Source of the DNA: Tribonema minus
Lineage: Eukaryota > Sar > Xanthophyceae > Tribonematales > Tribonemataceae
Direction: 5' to 3'
Length of the DNA: 64,000 nucleotides
NCBI GenBank assembly: GCA_017506865.1
Contig: JAFCMP010000379.1
Location: forward strand, 186,001-250,000
Part shown: one piece after another, positions 49,601-56,467 of the stretch
Position numbering within the stretch: position 1 is the first letter of the stretch
How the letters are laid out: each line of letters opens with the position of its first letter
Made by a program: the position numbers and the translations under genes
Notes under the pieces: generated by a model
Seen by the model: only the letters and a program-made list of their open reading frames with translations
What the model was told of the DNA's origin: nothing
The model's database searches: none

Positions 49601-51069
49601 GCTTCAGCGCACAGCGCAGCACTGTCGCTCGCAGCACGCTCTGCTGCACAATACCCCAGTCAGGTGAAGGGTACTGGCCTCACTGCATACCCGCCGCTGG
49701 CATACTATACATACCCCGGGGCGCGGCCAGCGCTTCAGCGCGCAGCGCAGCGCCGTCGCTCGCAGCTCAGGGGTACTTTCTTCATCGTATGCCCAGCAAA
49801 TGCGCATGCGTACGCATACCCGCCGCGTGCGCATGCGCGTTTGCTACATACCCCCTGATGGGGCATGCTCAAAGCGGTCCACGCTTGATGAGGATGCCAC
49901 CTCACGTCCCGGACGCATCTGTCCGAGCACCACCTAATTTGGTTGAGCGTTGCGCCGAGCAACGTGCCAGCTGCATCGCCCTGATCCACGAGTCGAACGG
50001 CGACATGAAGCATATGTTCCCAAATTTTGCATCAATTGACAAAGCTGAAACGGGAGACATCCTTCTTGTCTACATGTTGTGGCAGCATGAATCACCTGCA
50101 ATATTTACCGATAATATGACAGGCTCTGGAAGGCAGAGTCACCTGTAATTGTTTCGCCAGCACGTCCCTCTGCACGCGGCTCGCATGCTCCAGATTGCCC
50201 ACCAGCCACATGGACTCCAGCGCAGCTGCTCCATCGCTGGCGACCGCAGCAGCACGGAAGCAGCAGCAGTCAAATGGCAGCACGAGCAGAAGCGCCGACG
50301 TGTTACACGACGTGCCCCCTTGAACTTCGAACTTTCAAACTTCACTTTGCTGTCATGGACTCCAGCGCAGCTGCTCCATCGCTGGCGGTTGCAGCATTAT
50401 GGAAGCAGAGTGTAGGCGGCAGCGCGAGCTTACAAGTGCTGGCGTGTGTAGTGCACCACCTGCCCCCTTCAAGTTCAAAGTTTACTGCTACGTCGCATGT
50501 GCAACAGCTCAGCTCCAGGCGGTGTCGCAGTTGAAACGCAAAGCAGCGCCCACAAGTGTAGGCGGCAGACGCGCCACGCGACGGCCGACGCAGACAAGTA
50601 CCCAAAACAGCTGTAGCACTGTTGAGACCACACGTCGGCAGATCACCTACTTGCGAAGTACCCAGGTTCGACCTCCTAAGCGATTCAATCAATTGCGGCC
50701 CTGCGGGTCAGAAACCATGCATGCGAAGAAACTACAGGCGCCGTTGCCATCATTATGGTTCGGAGCATGGTGTCACCTGAATGCATGTGGTGCGCCAGGT
50801 CCTGTGCCCTGTGTTCTGCCCGGCCGCTGGAACAGGCGAGGATATGACACTTCGCTGTATGGCAAATATGCTTTGCATTCCTCATCGCGGTTGATCACGA
50901 AGGAGGTGAATAGGTCAGTAGCACCAGCAGCAGCAGCAGCGCCAGATCCATTTCCTCCTGGCACAGTCCTGGCTCGCTTTCTGTTGCCCGACAGGGCCTC
51001 GCTGAAGCCTGTCTTGCTGCTGCTGGCAGTGGTAGCTGTCTTTCCCTCGGACCTGATGCGTGGCAGCAT
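30816..51069 (-). CDS. IQ-motif (calmodulin-binding) coiled protein, 18-exon model
   Basis: Exons in translation order: 51069-50777, 50236-50143, 49176-49021, 47644-47455, 45726-45582, 44708-44615, 43729-43634, 42850-42701, 41770-41615, 41066-41002, 40229-40139, 38685-38572, 36014-35919, 34525-34401, 33532-33349, 33052-33005, 31881-31466, 31146-30816. Every junction is in phase; 2,844 nt give 947 residues. Residues about 270-450 hold a run of IQ-like motifs: LQRWWRHYSVRRRF, RIQALARGVIARRL, IIQAAARGWWERL (across an exon junction), TIQRSWRGALGRARA, LQRSYRGFRARAQRF. These normally bind calmodulin, centrin or myosin light chains. The rest is Arg/Glu-rich helix (EELETNLEQHR, RALQELKQ, WREEGRLELREREARRRW), an Ala/Ser/Gly linker (about 740-820), and the end WDLLDELEAEKERLR. 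I do not recognise a named family; a centrosomal or flagellar scaffold is possible. The first exon is joined only by phase and donor fit, and small exons could be missing between 49.2 and 50.1 kb. Confidence 0.72.
31561..31590 (-). repeat. TTGAAGTTGAAG motif inside a coding exon
   Basis: The motif that litters introns of this region occurs inside exon 17 of the IQ-motif gene, where it encodes an Ala-Val-Glu-Val-Glu-Val stretch within a low-complexity linker. The frame stays open on both sides. Confidence 0.75.
32035..32445 (-). repeat. Three acceptor-side echoes of IQ-gene exon 17
   Basis: GGCCTGGCTGAGGTGCGCGC followed by GCAGCTTCACCTGCGCG occurs near 32,048, 32,224 and 32,400, about 175 bp apart. 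It copies the start of exon 17 (HLSQAA region) at 31,881. A donor echo of exon 16 lies at 32,730-32,765. Confidence 0.85.
33218..34315 (-). repeat. Echoes of IQ-gene exons 14 and 15
   Basis: The exon 15 donor edge is copied at 33,235-33,290. Its acceptor edge is copied at about 33,685-33,710 and, in longer form, at 33,820-33,940. The donor edge of exon 14 is copied at 34,265-34,312. All copies contain frame-breaking changes. Confidence 0.75.
34610..35135 (-). repeat. Acceptor-side echoes of IQ-gene exon 14
   Basis: TATGCGCTCCGCCCTCTGCR with flanking CGCGCCGCCGCGC is repeated near 34,622, 34,820, 34,950 and 35,100. It copies the RAERIARW start of exon 14 at 34,525. Spacing is about 150-200 bp. 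Confidence 0.8.
35491..35528 (+). repeat. Interstitial CCCTAA array
   Basis: About six CCCTAA units with one GACCCT variant. A GGTTAG block follows near 35,580 and mixed orientation units near 35,698-35,830. Confidence 0.85.
36095..36365 (-). repeat. Three acceptor-side echoes of IQ-gene exon 13
   Basis: AGCAGCTCCAGGTTCGTCTACGC (about 36,100), AGCAGGCCCAGCTTTGTCTGC (about 36,224) and CAGTTCCAGCTTCGTCTGAACG (about 36,340) copy the TKLDLLF start of exon 13. Each is followed by a G-run and a GAGCGTAGCACCGGTGTGACG-like block. Confidence 0.85.
36901..38112. mobile_element. hAT-like DNA transposon remnant, 1,212 bp, 8-bp target duplication
   Basis: The ends are inverted: TAGGGTTGCCAAC at the left and GTTGGCAACTCTA at the right, followed inward by AT-rich CGTATATA-type subterminal repeats. 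The element is flanked by CGTCTGAC on both sides (36,893-36,900 and 38,113-38,120), the 8-bp duplication typical of the hAT superfamily. The interior is much more AT-rich than its surroundings. A short plus-strand stretch near 37,425-37,520 loosely resembles the hAT C-terminal dimerisation region, but no intact transposase remains. It sits in an intron of the IQ-motif gene. Confidence 0.82.
38148..38505 (-). repeat. Three donor-side echoes of IQ-gene exon 12
   Basis: Copies of the exon 12 end (ELETNLEQHRRSITQ plus donor) are near 38,148-38,218, 38,284-38,353 and 38,430-38,502. An older, more decayed copy lies at 36,760-36,825, beyond the hAT-like insertion, so the array was split by that insertion. 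Confidence 0.88.
39457..39503 (+). repeat. Interstitial CCCTAA array
   Basis: Eight units, nearly all perfect, in an intron of the IQ-motif gene. Confidence 0.88.
39535..40068 (-). repeat. Four donor-side echoes of IQ-gene exon 11
   Basis: TCTCACCTCGTTCAGAGTGC, then CGCTCACGYGCRTC is repeated near 39,548, 39,648, 39,890 and 40,014. It copies the RERIRTLNE end of exon 11 at 40,139. AAGTACAACAAAGTACACA separates some units. Confidence 0.88.
39745..39855 (+). repeat. Short interspersed repeat, copy 4
   Basis: GCGCATTGAGACACTTTCAG ... ACATGCAGATTCCGG ... GCTGGACATCCGCCATCTGG, a T-run, then GTGAGCGAGATTTG. It is the plus-orientation copy most similar to the minus-orientation copies near 47.1, 53.5 and 54.1 kb. 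Confidence 0.65.
40515..40560 (-). repeat. Interstitial TTAGGG array
   Basis: About seven units in the opposite orientation to the array at 39,457, with one GGGTGAGGG interruption. Further TTAGGG tracts are near 42,000-42,048, 42,240 and 42,500-42,532. Confidence 0.85.
41890..42370 (-). repeat. Acceptor-side echoes of IQ-gene exon 9
   Basis: GACTGCCTTGCGCGCCAGCA, then GCCCGCGTGCTGCYGTCTG is repeated near 41,900, 42,066 and 42,180 (shorter), and CAGCATACCGCGTGCTGCTG near 42,340. The copies correspond to the TAARGLLARKAVA start of exon 9. Diverged TTAGGG arrays lie between copies. Confidence 0.85.
42935..43500 (-). repeat. Acceptor-side echo array of IQ-gene exon 8
   Basis: At least five units contain GGCAGCCGCGCG-CTGCCGCCTGC followed by GAGACGCGTGCGTG and CAACATTGAATTTGGT. 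They copy the AAARGWWERL start of exon 8 (42,850) with successive decay. A donor echo of exon 8 is at 42,560-42,625. Confidence 0.82.
44395..44880 (-). repeat. Echoes on both sides of IQ-gene exon 6
   Basis: The donor edge (CTCACCATGTGCGTGCGGCG) is echoed at about 44,398-44,440. The acceptor edge (GCGCACCACCAGCAGCATCT) is echoed at 44,847-44,870 with a further partial copy near 44,770. A CA microsatellite at 44,527-44,546 lies between exon and echo. Confidence 0.8.
45900..46460 (-). repeat. Three acceptor-side echoes of IQ-gene exon 5
   Basis: Near 45,905-46,000, 46,160-46,235 and 46,395-46,455 the start of exon 5 (GPSGVLPSLRCKQLDALF region) is repeated with frameshifts. Each unit carries GTTGAAGTTGA and a GTTGAGCATCAACACGCGGA-like block. 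Confidence 0.88.
46540..47400 (-). repeat. Array of CGTACGGTAGGTAT units and exon-4 donor echoes
   Basis: TTCCACGTACGGTRGGTAT or a close variant appears about eight times. Between copies, decayed versions of the exon 4 end (GCGGTGGCGCTGGCCGTRCG, then CGCAGGTACG on the minus strand) occur near 46,950 and 47,330, each beside a G/C homopolymer run. Confidence 0.7.
47092..47260 (-). repeat. Short interspersed repeat, copy 5 (uninterrupted)
   Basis: Read on the minus strand: GGATCCCGATATGCCATTTG, GTTGTCATTACGACACTTTC, TCATCTGGGCTTTTTCGCGC, then CCTGAGCGAGAATTAATAAA. It is nearly identical to the copy at 54,117 and to the flanks of the interrupted copy at 53,451, and serves as an empty site for the foldback insertion there. 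Confidence 0.85.
47690..48595 (-). repeat. Long acceptor-side echo array of IQ-gene exon 4
   Basis: Eight or more copies of the sequence for VSALSAAEKLRLRELERRLS, or of its LRLRELERRL half, occur over 900 bp. They are clearest near 47,757-47,823, 47,937-47,995, 48,030-48,080 and 48,500-48,561. Only the exon at 47,455-47,644 continues into the remainder of the exon in frame. Confidence 0.88.
48785..48960 (-). repeat. Two donor-side echoes of IQ-gene exon 3
   Basis: CTCACCGYTCCGGAGGAGGC followed by CGCGGTGGCAGCGTC and GCCCGCGCTAGCCGACGCCT occurs at 48,788-48,848 and 48,896-48,955. It copies the exon 3 end at 49,021. The three are separated by ACTTCAACTCCAATACTTCAAG. Confidence 0.9.
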
Positions 51070-52218
51070 GTAAAGCAGCTCAGGATACGCCAGAAGACCG
51101 ATGCTTACCCATCACACAAGCGCAACTCAAGAAGCGGCAAAGTGCATTTCCGCCGTTAATAGTGTGGAGCGTCACTACGTTGTGTGGTGACTTCTACAGT
51201 CACGAAGCAGGCCTCGCTGGGGCGTGGCCTGGTCAATAAGCAGTTTTTGTCAGAGGAGGCAACTGGCTTTATTGGTCTGCACGGATGTCACGAGATGCGG
51301 AAGGTGTGGACCTGATGCAGGCGATCCGCACGAACTGGTGGCAATGTGATGCCAAGGGAGAGCGAGCAGATCTTCAGGTACATCTATCTGCGCCGGTCTA
51401 AACTATCAGAAATCGTCTTCTGCGTGGCCAGCTTGGATGTGCAATGCGTGTGCGCCAACAGATTGTGTTTCAGCACCGTGAGGTTGGGAGTGTCACTAAC
51501 CTGATAAAATTGTTCTTCTTATGACGCTGATTGGTCGTATGACTGTTGCTGCTGCAGCAGCTGCACAGACACGACACGACAGGTTTGACAGACACGACAG
51601 GTTTGCCAGGCCAAATAGCAGCATCGTAAAGAGCTTCAAGCTTCTGGTCGCGGCGCACGTGACGTCGGATGAGAAGATTCGTCCTGTATGAGCTGCTGGG
51701 ATGAAATTGATGCACAGGCAGGCACTGCGCACCGCACTGGTGGCAATGCCACCACTCTTGCCAAGGCAGAACAATCAGATTTCAGGTACATCTATGTGCA
51801 TCGCTCTAGACTATCACAGTCACTGAGTGATTCAAGTTGTCTTGTGCGTGTCCCGTTTGGATGTACTACGTAATTCGTGTGCGTCAACTGATGTGTTGTA
51901 AGCACAAACAAATGATGAACAGATATAAGACTCTGAGAGGATTTGATATAGTCTGAGCTCAGGAAATAATAGTAGATGAAGCCTGATGGTCAGACTTCAG
52001 GCAAGTCATCTGCATGTGAAAGTGCCTGCTTCTTGCAAGAGTATTCTGTTGTTGCAACATGTGCACACAAGTGCGCCTTTGACAGAACTTCGTTGAAGTC
52101 ATCAACACTGTCACTCAGTCTCTTGATAGACGCTGCCGCTGTGCATGCTAAAACACACTGCAGTAATGCGCAGGCAATGACCACCCCGCACCAACTCATC
52201 AGCGCCATCATGTGATGC
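51070..52218. other. Intergenic, with one internal duplication
   Basis: No gene recognised. The block 51,330-51,460 (GGTGGCAATG ... CAGGTACATCTATCTGCG ... GTGCGCCAACAG) is repeated with divergence at 51,738-51,895, so at least part of this stretch arose by local duplication about 400 bp apart. Confidence 0.5.
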
Positions 52219-52560
52219 ATTACAGTATGTACCAGCAGGTGCGTTGCTGGAAAGACGCATCAACTTTCGCACACTCACTGGCAGTCTAGACTGGCCAGCT
52301 GCCAGTGGCAGATGCTGCAGCTGCAGCGTGAAGGATTCAATTTGTCTCAATTCAACGGTAGTTCACGCATCCGATCGATTGGACCACATCACCGTGACGC
52401 AAGTGCATACATGCACAGCCGGCTACACTATCATGTGCTTGACATACAAGAACAACTAGTAGGGCAACGCTCGAGCTTTGCTGGCACGTACGGGCTTACT
52501 TTTGAGTCATCAAGATGTTCAAACCCTGCGCAATACAAGCTACTAGCTGCAGCATGAGCA
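52219..52560 (+). repeat. Duplicated non-coding block, copy A
   Basis: Shares GTATGTACCAGCAG, TGGCCAGCTG, GCAGATGCTGCAGCTGCAG, then CACTATCATGTGCTTGACAT with 54,298-54,660 in the same order, with small gaps. The similarity resumes later at ACCCCTGCACCTCGT (53,080 and 54,691), with about 440 bp present only in this copy. Confidence 0.75.
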
Positions 52561-53105
52561 CGTGCTTACTAACTTATTGAATATGATGCCATGTGACAGT
52601 GAATGCATGCATGCATGCATGCATGCACGCTGCTGCAGCTGTCAAGATTGATTTGAGAAAAACGGAACCTGAATATGGAAAACGGACCCAGCATCAAACC
52701 ACTTTGGCGAAGTCTAGTTGAACCCTGCCAGCGTTCGATGCTCAATTTCAACATGAAATTGAGGTTGTTAGGTGAAGTGCCCAGTGTTGAAGTTGGTGAG
52801 GGGTTCCCATGATGAGCACTGAGCACCTTCTTAAATTCAATTTGTAGGTGAACTTCTGTACTTAGCCAAATAGTTGAGGTTAAAGTTCAGAGTCAAGTTA
52901 AACGTCGTATATCTCAATCCTGGGCGTAAAAAGAAATTATTTCTGCTCATTATTTATATATGGGGATGACTATCACACCCACATCATCACAGTTGAGAAA
53001 GGTCCATGGCAGAGTTCACCCCTGTGGTCCCCTGTTGAATTCAGGTCAACGCGTTTTTCGCAACTCAAAAACCCTGTCGGACCCCTGCACCTCGTCCAGC
53101 GTGAC

Positions 53106-53291
53106 TGTGCGCCCAGGTGGTCAATGCAACGCATTTCGACTGTACGACAATTGCCCAGGTGGTCAATGCAACGCATTTCGACTGTACGACAATTGTCATT
53201 TGTCAATGCAACGCATTTCGACTGTACGACAATTGTCATTTGTCAATTGTCGTACAGTCGAAATGCGTTGCATTGACCACCTGGGCGCACA
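53106..53291. mobile_element. Foldback / MITE-like insertion 1, 186 bp, TSD TGAC
   Basis: The arms start TGTGCGCCCAGGTGGTCAAT and end with its reverse complement; the inner sequence is a large imperfect hairpin with CGACTGTACGACAATTG repeats. TGAC flanks both sides (53,102-53,105 and 53,292-53,295). The paralogous block at 54,691-54,735 (ACCCCTGCACCTCGT then CACCGTGACAGTGACC) lacks the insertion and serves as an empty site. It has no coding capacity. Confidence 0.88.
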
Positions 53292-53450
53292 TGACATGTC
53301 CGCAGTAACTACTACTAGTAGTAGTACTCAATCAGCTTATGCTACATGTACTGCAGGGGATAATCCGAGATCCTGCATGCATTCAACATATGTCTTACGC
53401 CAGGCATTGAGGCACCACGACCAGCAGTTCGTGTTGGTAGGTACTAGTAC

Positions 53451-53805
53451 TTTTATTAATTCTCACTCAGGGCGCGAAAAAGCCCAGATGAATGGCATCT
53501 AACTTGAAGCTTGCTGTACGAAATCATGTCGTGTGTCGGACAGTCTGAAAGCGTCTTCTGCGCCCAGGTGTTATCGATGCAACGCATCTCGGTACCTGTA
53601 CGACATTATGCATCTCGGTACCTGTACGACATTATGTCGTACAGGTACCGAGATGCGTTGCATCGACAATATGTCATAATGTCGTACAGGTACCGAGATG
53701 CGTTGCATCGACAACACCTGGGCGCACAGTCTCAACGACAACCACTCAAGCGCCGCCGCCGCCAAATGGCATCTCGGGATCCTCCCCTACGTCCACCTCC
53801 ATGTG
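53451..53805 (-). repeat. Short interspersed repeat, copy 6, interrupted by foldback 2
   Basis: Left half 53,451-53,556 and right half 53,733-53,805 together match the uninterrupted copies at 47,092 and 54,117. On the minus strand the right half could encode an acidic peptide ending PEMPFGGGGA followed by a stop, but no more of a gene is visible. Confidence 0.85.
53557..53728. mobile_element. Foldback / MITE-like insertion 2, 172 bp, TSD GTCT
   Basis: The terminal arms (TCTGCGCCCAGGTG and CACCTGGGCGCACA) match insertion 1 apart from one base. The interior repeats CATCTCGGTACCTGTACGAC in inverted orientation. GTCT flanks both ends (53,553-53,556 and 53,729-53,732). Removing the element and one GTCT restores the GAAAGNGTC-NCAAYGACAACC sequence seen in the uninterrupted copies. 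Confidence 0.9.
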
Positions 53806-54116
53806 CCTCGGGCCCCCCCTGGATTCTGCCATGTGTGTCATGACAACTTGAAGGCGAGAGTACGCCATGTGGAGCGCTGCCAACAGTGCCGCGCGTAAGC
53901 GCGCCAGGGCGAATCGGATGCCCTTTAGAGCTTTAGGGCGCGCTCCTCCGGGCACTGACATCCTGTTGGCACTGCATACTCCGTCGCCACAGGCTCCAGC
54001 AGAAGCTTCCGCCCCTGCTCCCCGATCATGATGCTGCCAATTGACCCGATTGCCAAAGTGGCAAGTTTGTAGCAATGCTGATCATAATGACCAGAATAGA
54101 ACAAAAACATGTGTAC

Positions 54117-54280
54117 TTTTTATTAATTCTCGCTCAGGGCGCGAAAAAGCCCAGATGATTGGCATCTAGCTGTAAGGAATCTACATGTCGTATGACAGTC
54201 TGAAAGTGTCGCAATGACAACCACTCAAACGCCGCCGCCGCCAAATGGCATCTCGGGGTCCTCCCCTACGTCCTACATGT
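54117..54280 (-). repeat. Short interspersed repeat, copy 7 (uninterrupted)
   Basis: Same order of blocks as copy 5, ending on the minus strand in GCGAGAATTAATAAAAAGTA. It lies directly left of duplicated block copy B. Confidence 0.85.
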
Positions 54281-54297
54281 GTACTACATACCATCTA

Positions 54298-54735
54298 TTA
54301 GTATGTACCAGCAGATGCATTGCTGTGAAGACGCATCAGCTTTCGCACATTCAGGCTACTCTGGCCAGCTGGCAGATGCTGCAGCTGCAGCTGGAGCGTT
54401 GAGGATCAATGTCAATTTGTCTCAGTTAAAGAGGTACAGTAGTTCACACACAGTGACTGTGGCACATCAACTGGACCACATCACGCAAGTGCGTGGATGC
54501 AAGACTACACTATCATGTGCTTGACATGCAAGAACTAGGCCTAGGCAATGTGCTTTGCGGGCACGGGCTTGGTTTGAGTCATCAGGATGCTCGAATTCCG
54601 CATGCGCACTGCAATTCAAGCTATATATACTAAGCATATGCTCACATCATGTGCCACGCAGTGCATGCATGCATGCTGCTGCAGCTGTTGGACCCCTGCA
54701 CCTCGTACACCGTGACAGTGACCACTCAGTAAGGT
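54298..54735 (+). repeat. Duplicated non-coding block, copy B
   Basis: Counterpart of 52,219-52,560 and of the sequence around foldback 1. It is shorter because it lacks both the roughly 440-bp segment and the foldback insertion. Confidence 0.75.
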
Positions 54736-55900
54736 ATTGTATACTGCTGGGGATCATGCGGAATCTTGCATGCATCACATGTCTTACACCATGGTACCAG
54801 TCATGAATTGATGATACAAGTTCTCTGTTTTATGCTACGAGTAGCATGAAATGCCAGGAGCTCTGGAAGGAGGAGACCGTTCTCTGGACCGGTACTTCAA
54901 CTTCAAGTCCTGTGCCAGCAACTAGGAGGAAGGCTCTTTTTTTGCTACAACAAGTGCTCAAGGCACCTACAAGGCAAGCAACAAGAGACCATCCTGGCTG
55001 GGAGACAGCAAGACCTCTGGAGCTGAGCCATATTCACTGGGCTCACTCTCCTTCTTCAGCCATGTCTACACAGGTGTGTCTTTGCTTGCTTCCACTGATG
55101 CTTGCCCTGCAAGTTGGCTGCACTTTGATGTCACTAGCAGTTCAGCAGCTCTATTGCTCAAGGCATGGACTCCAGGCTGCTTTGCTGTATCATGGCTCAG
55201 CTCCACTTGCCGGCGACAACATCGGTGCTAGACTTTGAAGACTCTGTCGATTACTCCGACACAGTTTAATGCCGTGCACTTAGGCCACGAAGGTGTTCTG
55301 AAGTACTGCGTCCGCGACGGGGTCGCGTTGGCGGTGCAACAGACACATAGGGACGCTGCTATGTACTAAGACTGCCCAGCGTCTATCAGTTGCTCGCATG
55401 CTATGGCAAGTCCGTGCTGTTTAGTCCTGCAGACGACAGCATGCGATCAACGAAGCTCACGGTGTTTCCCTTCCAGCACACGGCTGCTAGGCACGACTGG
55501 CTATACTGTCAGACTAGGTGCTCCAGCTGCTTTGAGGAATCCGTGAGCATGGACACGCAACCATGCAACAGCGTTTTCCGTCAGTTAGTGTGAGCGCCGC
55601 TAACTGATTCTGATTCGTGCACCTCGGCACAATGTTGCGTGCAGCGTGAAAACTCATGTATGCAACGGGACTGATCACCCCGACGCATTTTGAGTTGACA
55701 ATGTGGAGTTGTCCACACGCTGGCTAGACTCGCCTGGGCCGACCCTGACACGCTTTTTCAAGTGGAAAAGGGAATTATCGGCTTCTGCATAACCTCTGAG
55801 CAGATTGCATAACCTTTGAGCACTTTGAAAAATCTTGAGCGCTCTGGCACGCCGTCGACGCGCACATTTTGAGCGTTTGCCCGCTCTACACGGAAGTGCG
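54736..55900. other. Unassigned sequence, probably including the retrotransposon 5' LTR
   Basis: The short frames here show no recognisable domain. The 5' LTR should lie in this stretch, but its edges cannot be set without the 3' copy. A Cys-rich frame near 55,440-55,590 has no clear relatives that I know. Confidence 0.35.
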
Positions 55901-55929
55901 TACTGGCGACGAGTTGCCAACTTTGTTGT

Positions 55930-56463
55930 GTGTCTCAGGGAGGAAGTGCTATCCACGCTGGCAACGCCGAGCAGCCTGCGACGGGCTTAGCCTCCGTTGG
56001 GGAAACGGGTGGCGCGGGAACCGGCGGTGAGAGTAGCAGTGGCGGTGCGGATCCGCAGGCACAGCCCCCCCCTGTGCACCCTGTGTCGGCGCCTCCTGCC
56101 GATCAGGGCGGCATGTCGGCTGCGGTCGCCTCGATCCCCGCGAGCGCTGGGACTGCACCGACTGCCACTCCGCCTGTCACTGCCGCTCAAGCTCAAGGTC
56201 CCCCCGCGTCCTCCGGAAACCTGCCGGTCGCGACATCCGCCGCACCTGCCCCGGCTTCCGGTGATGGTCGAGAGCAGATGGACGACATTGTTCGAGGACT
56301 TCGCGCTGCTCTCCCCGCTATTAGCGACGAGGCTCTGCGCCGTGTTGCAGAGCGCGTGAGCGCTTCGGTGCGTCCAGCTGCTAGTACCACTGCTAGCCTC
56401 GACCCAGCCATACTCTTCAGCGCCGGCACCGCTGCAACTCCAGGGCGCCAAGGCCAACACTAG
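55930..56463 (+). CDS. Gag-like Ala/Pro-rich ORF
   Basis: The frame is open from about 55,873 to a TAG at 56,461, but the first in-frame ATG is at about 56,113, so either translation starts there or a non-ATG start or 5' exon is used. The product is Ala, Pro, Ser and Gly rich, with one helix-like segment (about MDDIVRGLRAALPAISDEAL then RRVAERV). No capsid major homology region or CCHC knuckle is visible. It overlaps the next frame by about 100 nt in a +1 relation, an arrangement used for gag-pol frameshifting in Ty3-like elements. Assignment as gag rests on position only. Confidence 0.55.
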   Translation: MSQGGSAIHAGNAEQPATGLASVGETGGAGTGGESSSGGADPQAQPPPVHPVSAPPADQGGMSAAVASIPASAGTAPTATPPVTAAQAQGPPASSGNLPVATSAAPAPASGDGREQMDDIVRGLRAALPAISDEALRRVAERVSASVRPAASTTASLDPAILFSAGTAATPGRQGQH

Positions 56464-56467
56464 CGCC

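Noticed and set aside
49465-50148. 227-codon plus-strand frame
   Set aside because: It runs through a poly-G tract and echo repeats, overlaps an IQ-gene exon on the other strand, and shows no domain.
53100-53730. Possible CRISPR-like repeat-spacer array
   Set aside because: The repeats are inverted arms of two foldback elements with target duplications, in a eukaryotic setting, and lack regular spacers.
53746-54075. Minus-strand gene ending PEMPFGGGGA
   Set aside because: Its end is part of a dispersed repeat present three times here; no upstream exon with recognisable sequence could be joined.
55250-55905. Attempt to delimit the 5' LTR of the retrotransposon
   Set aside because: Without the 3' LTR in the window no direct repeat can be compared; several TG...CA choices are possible.
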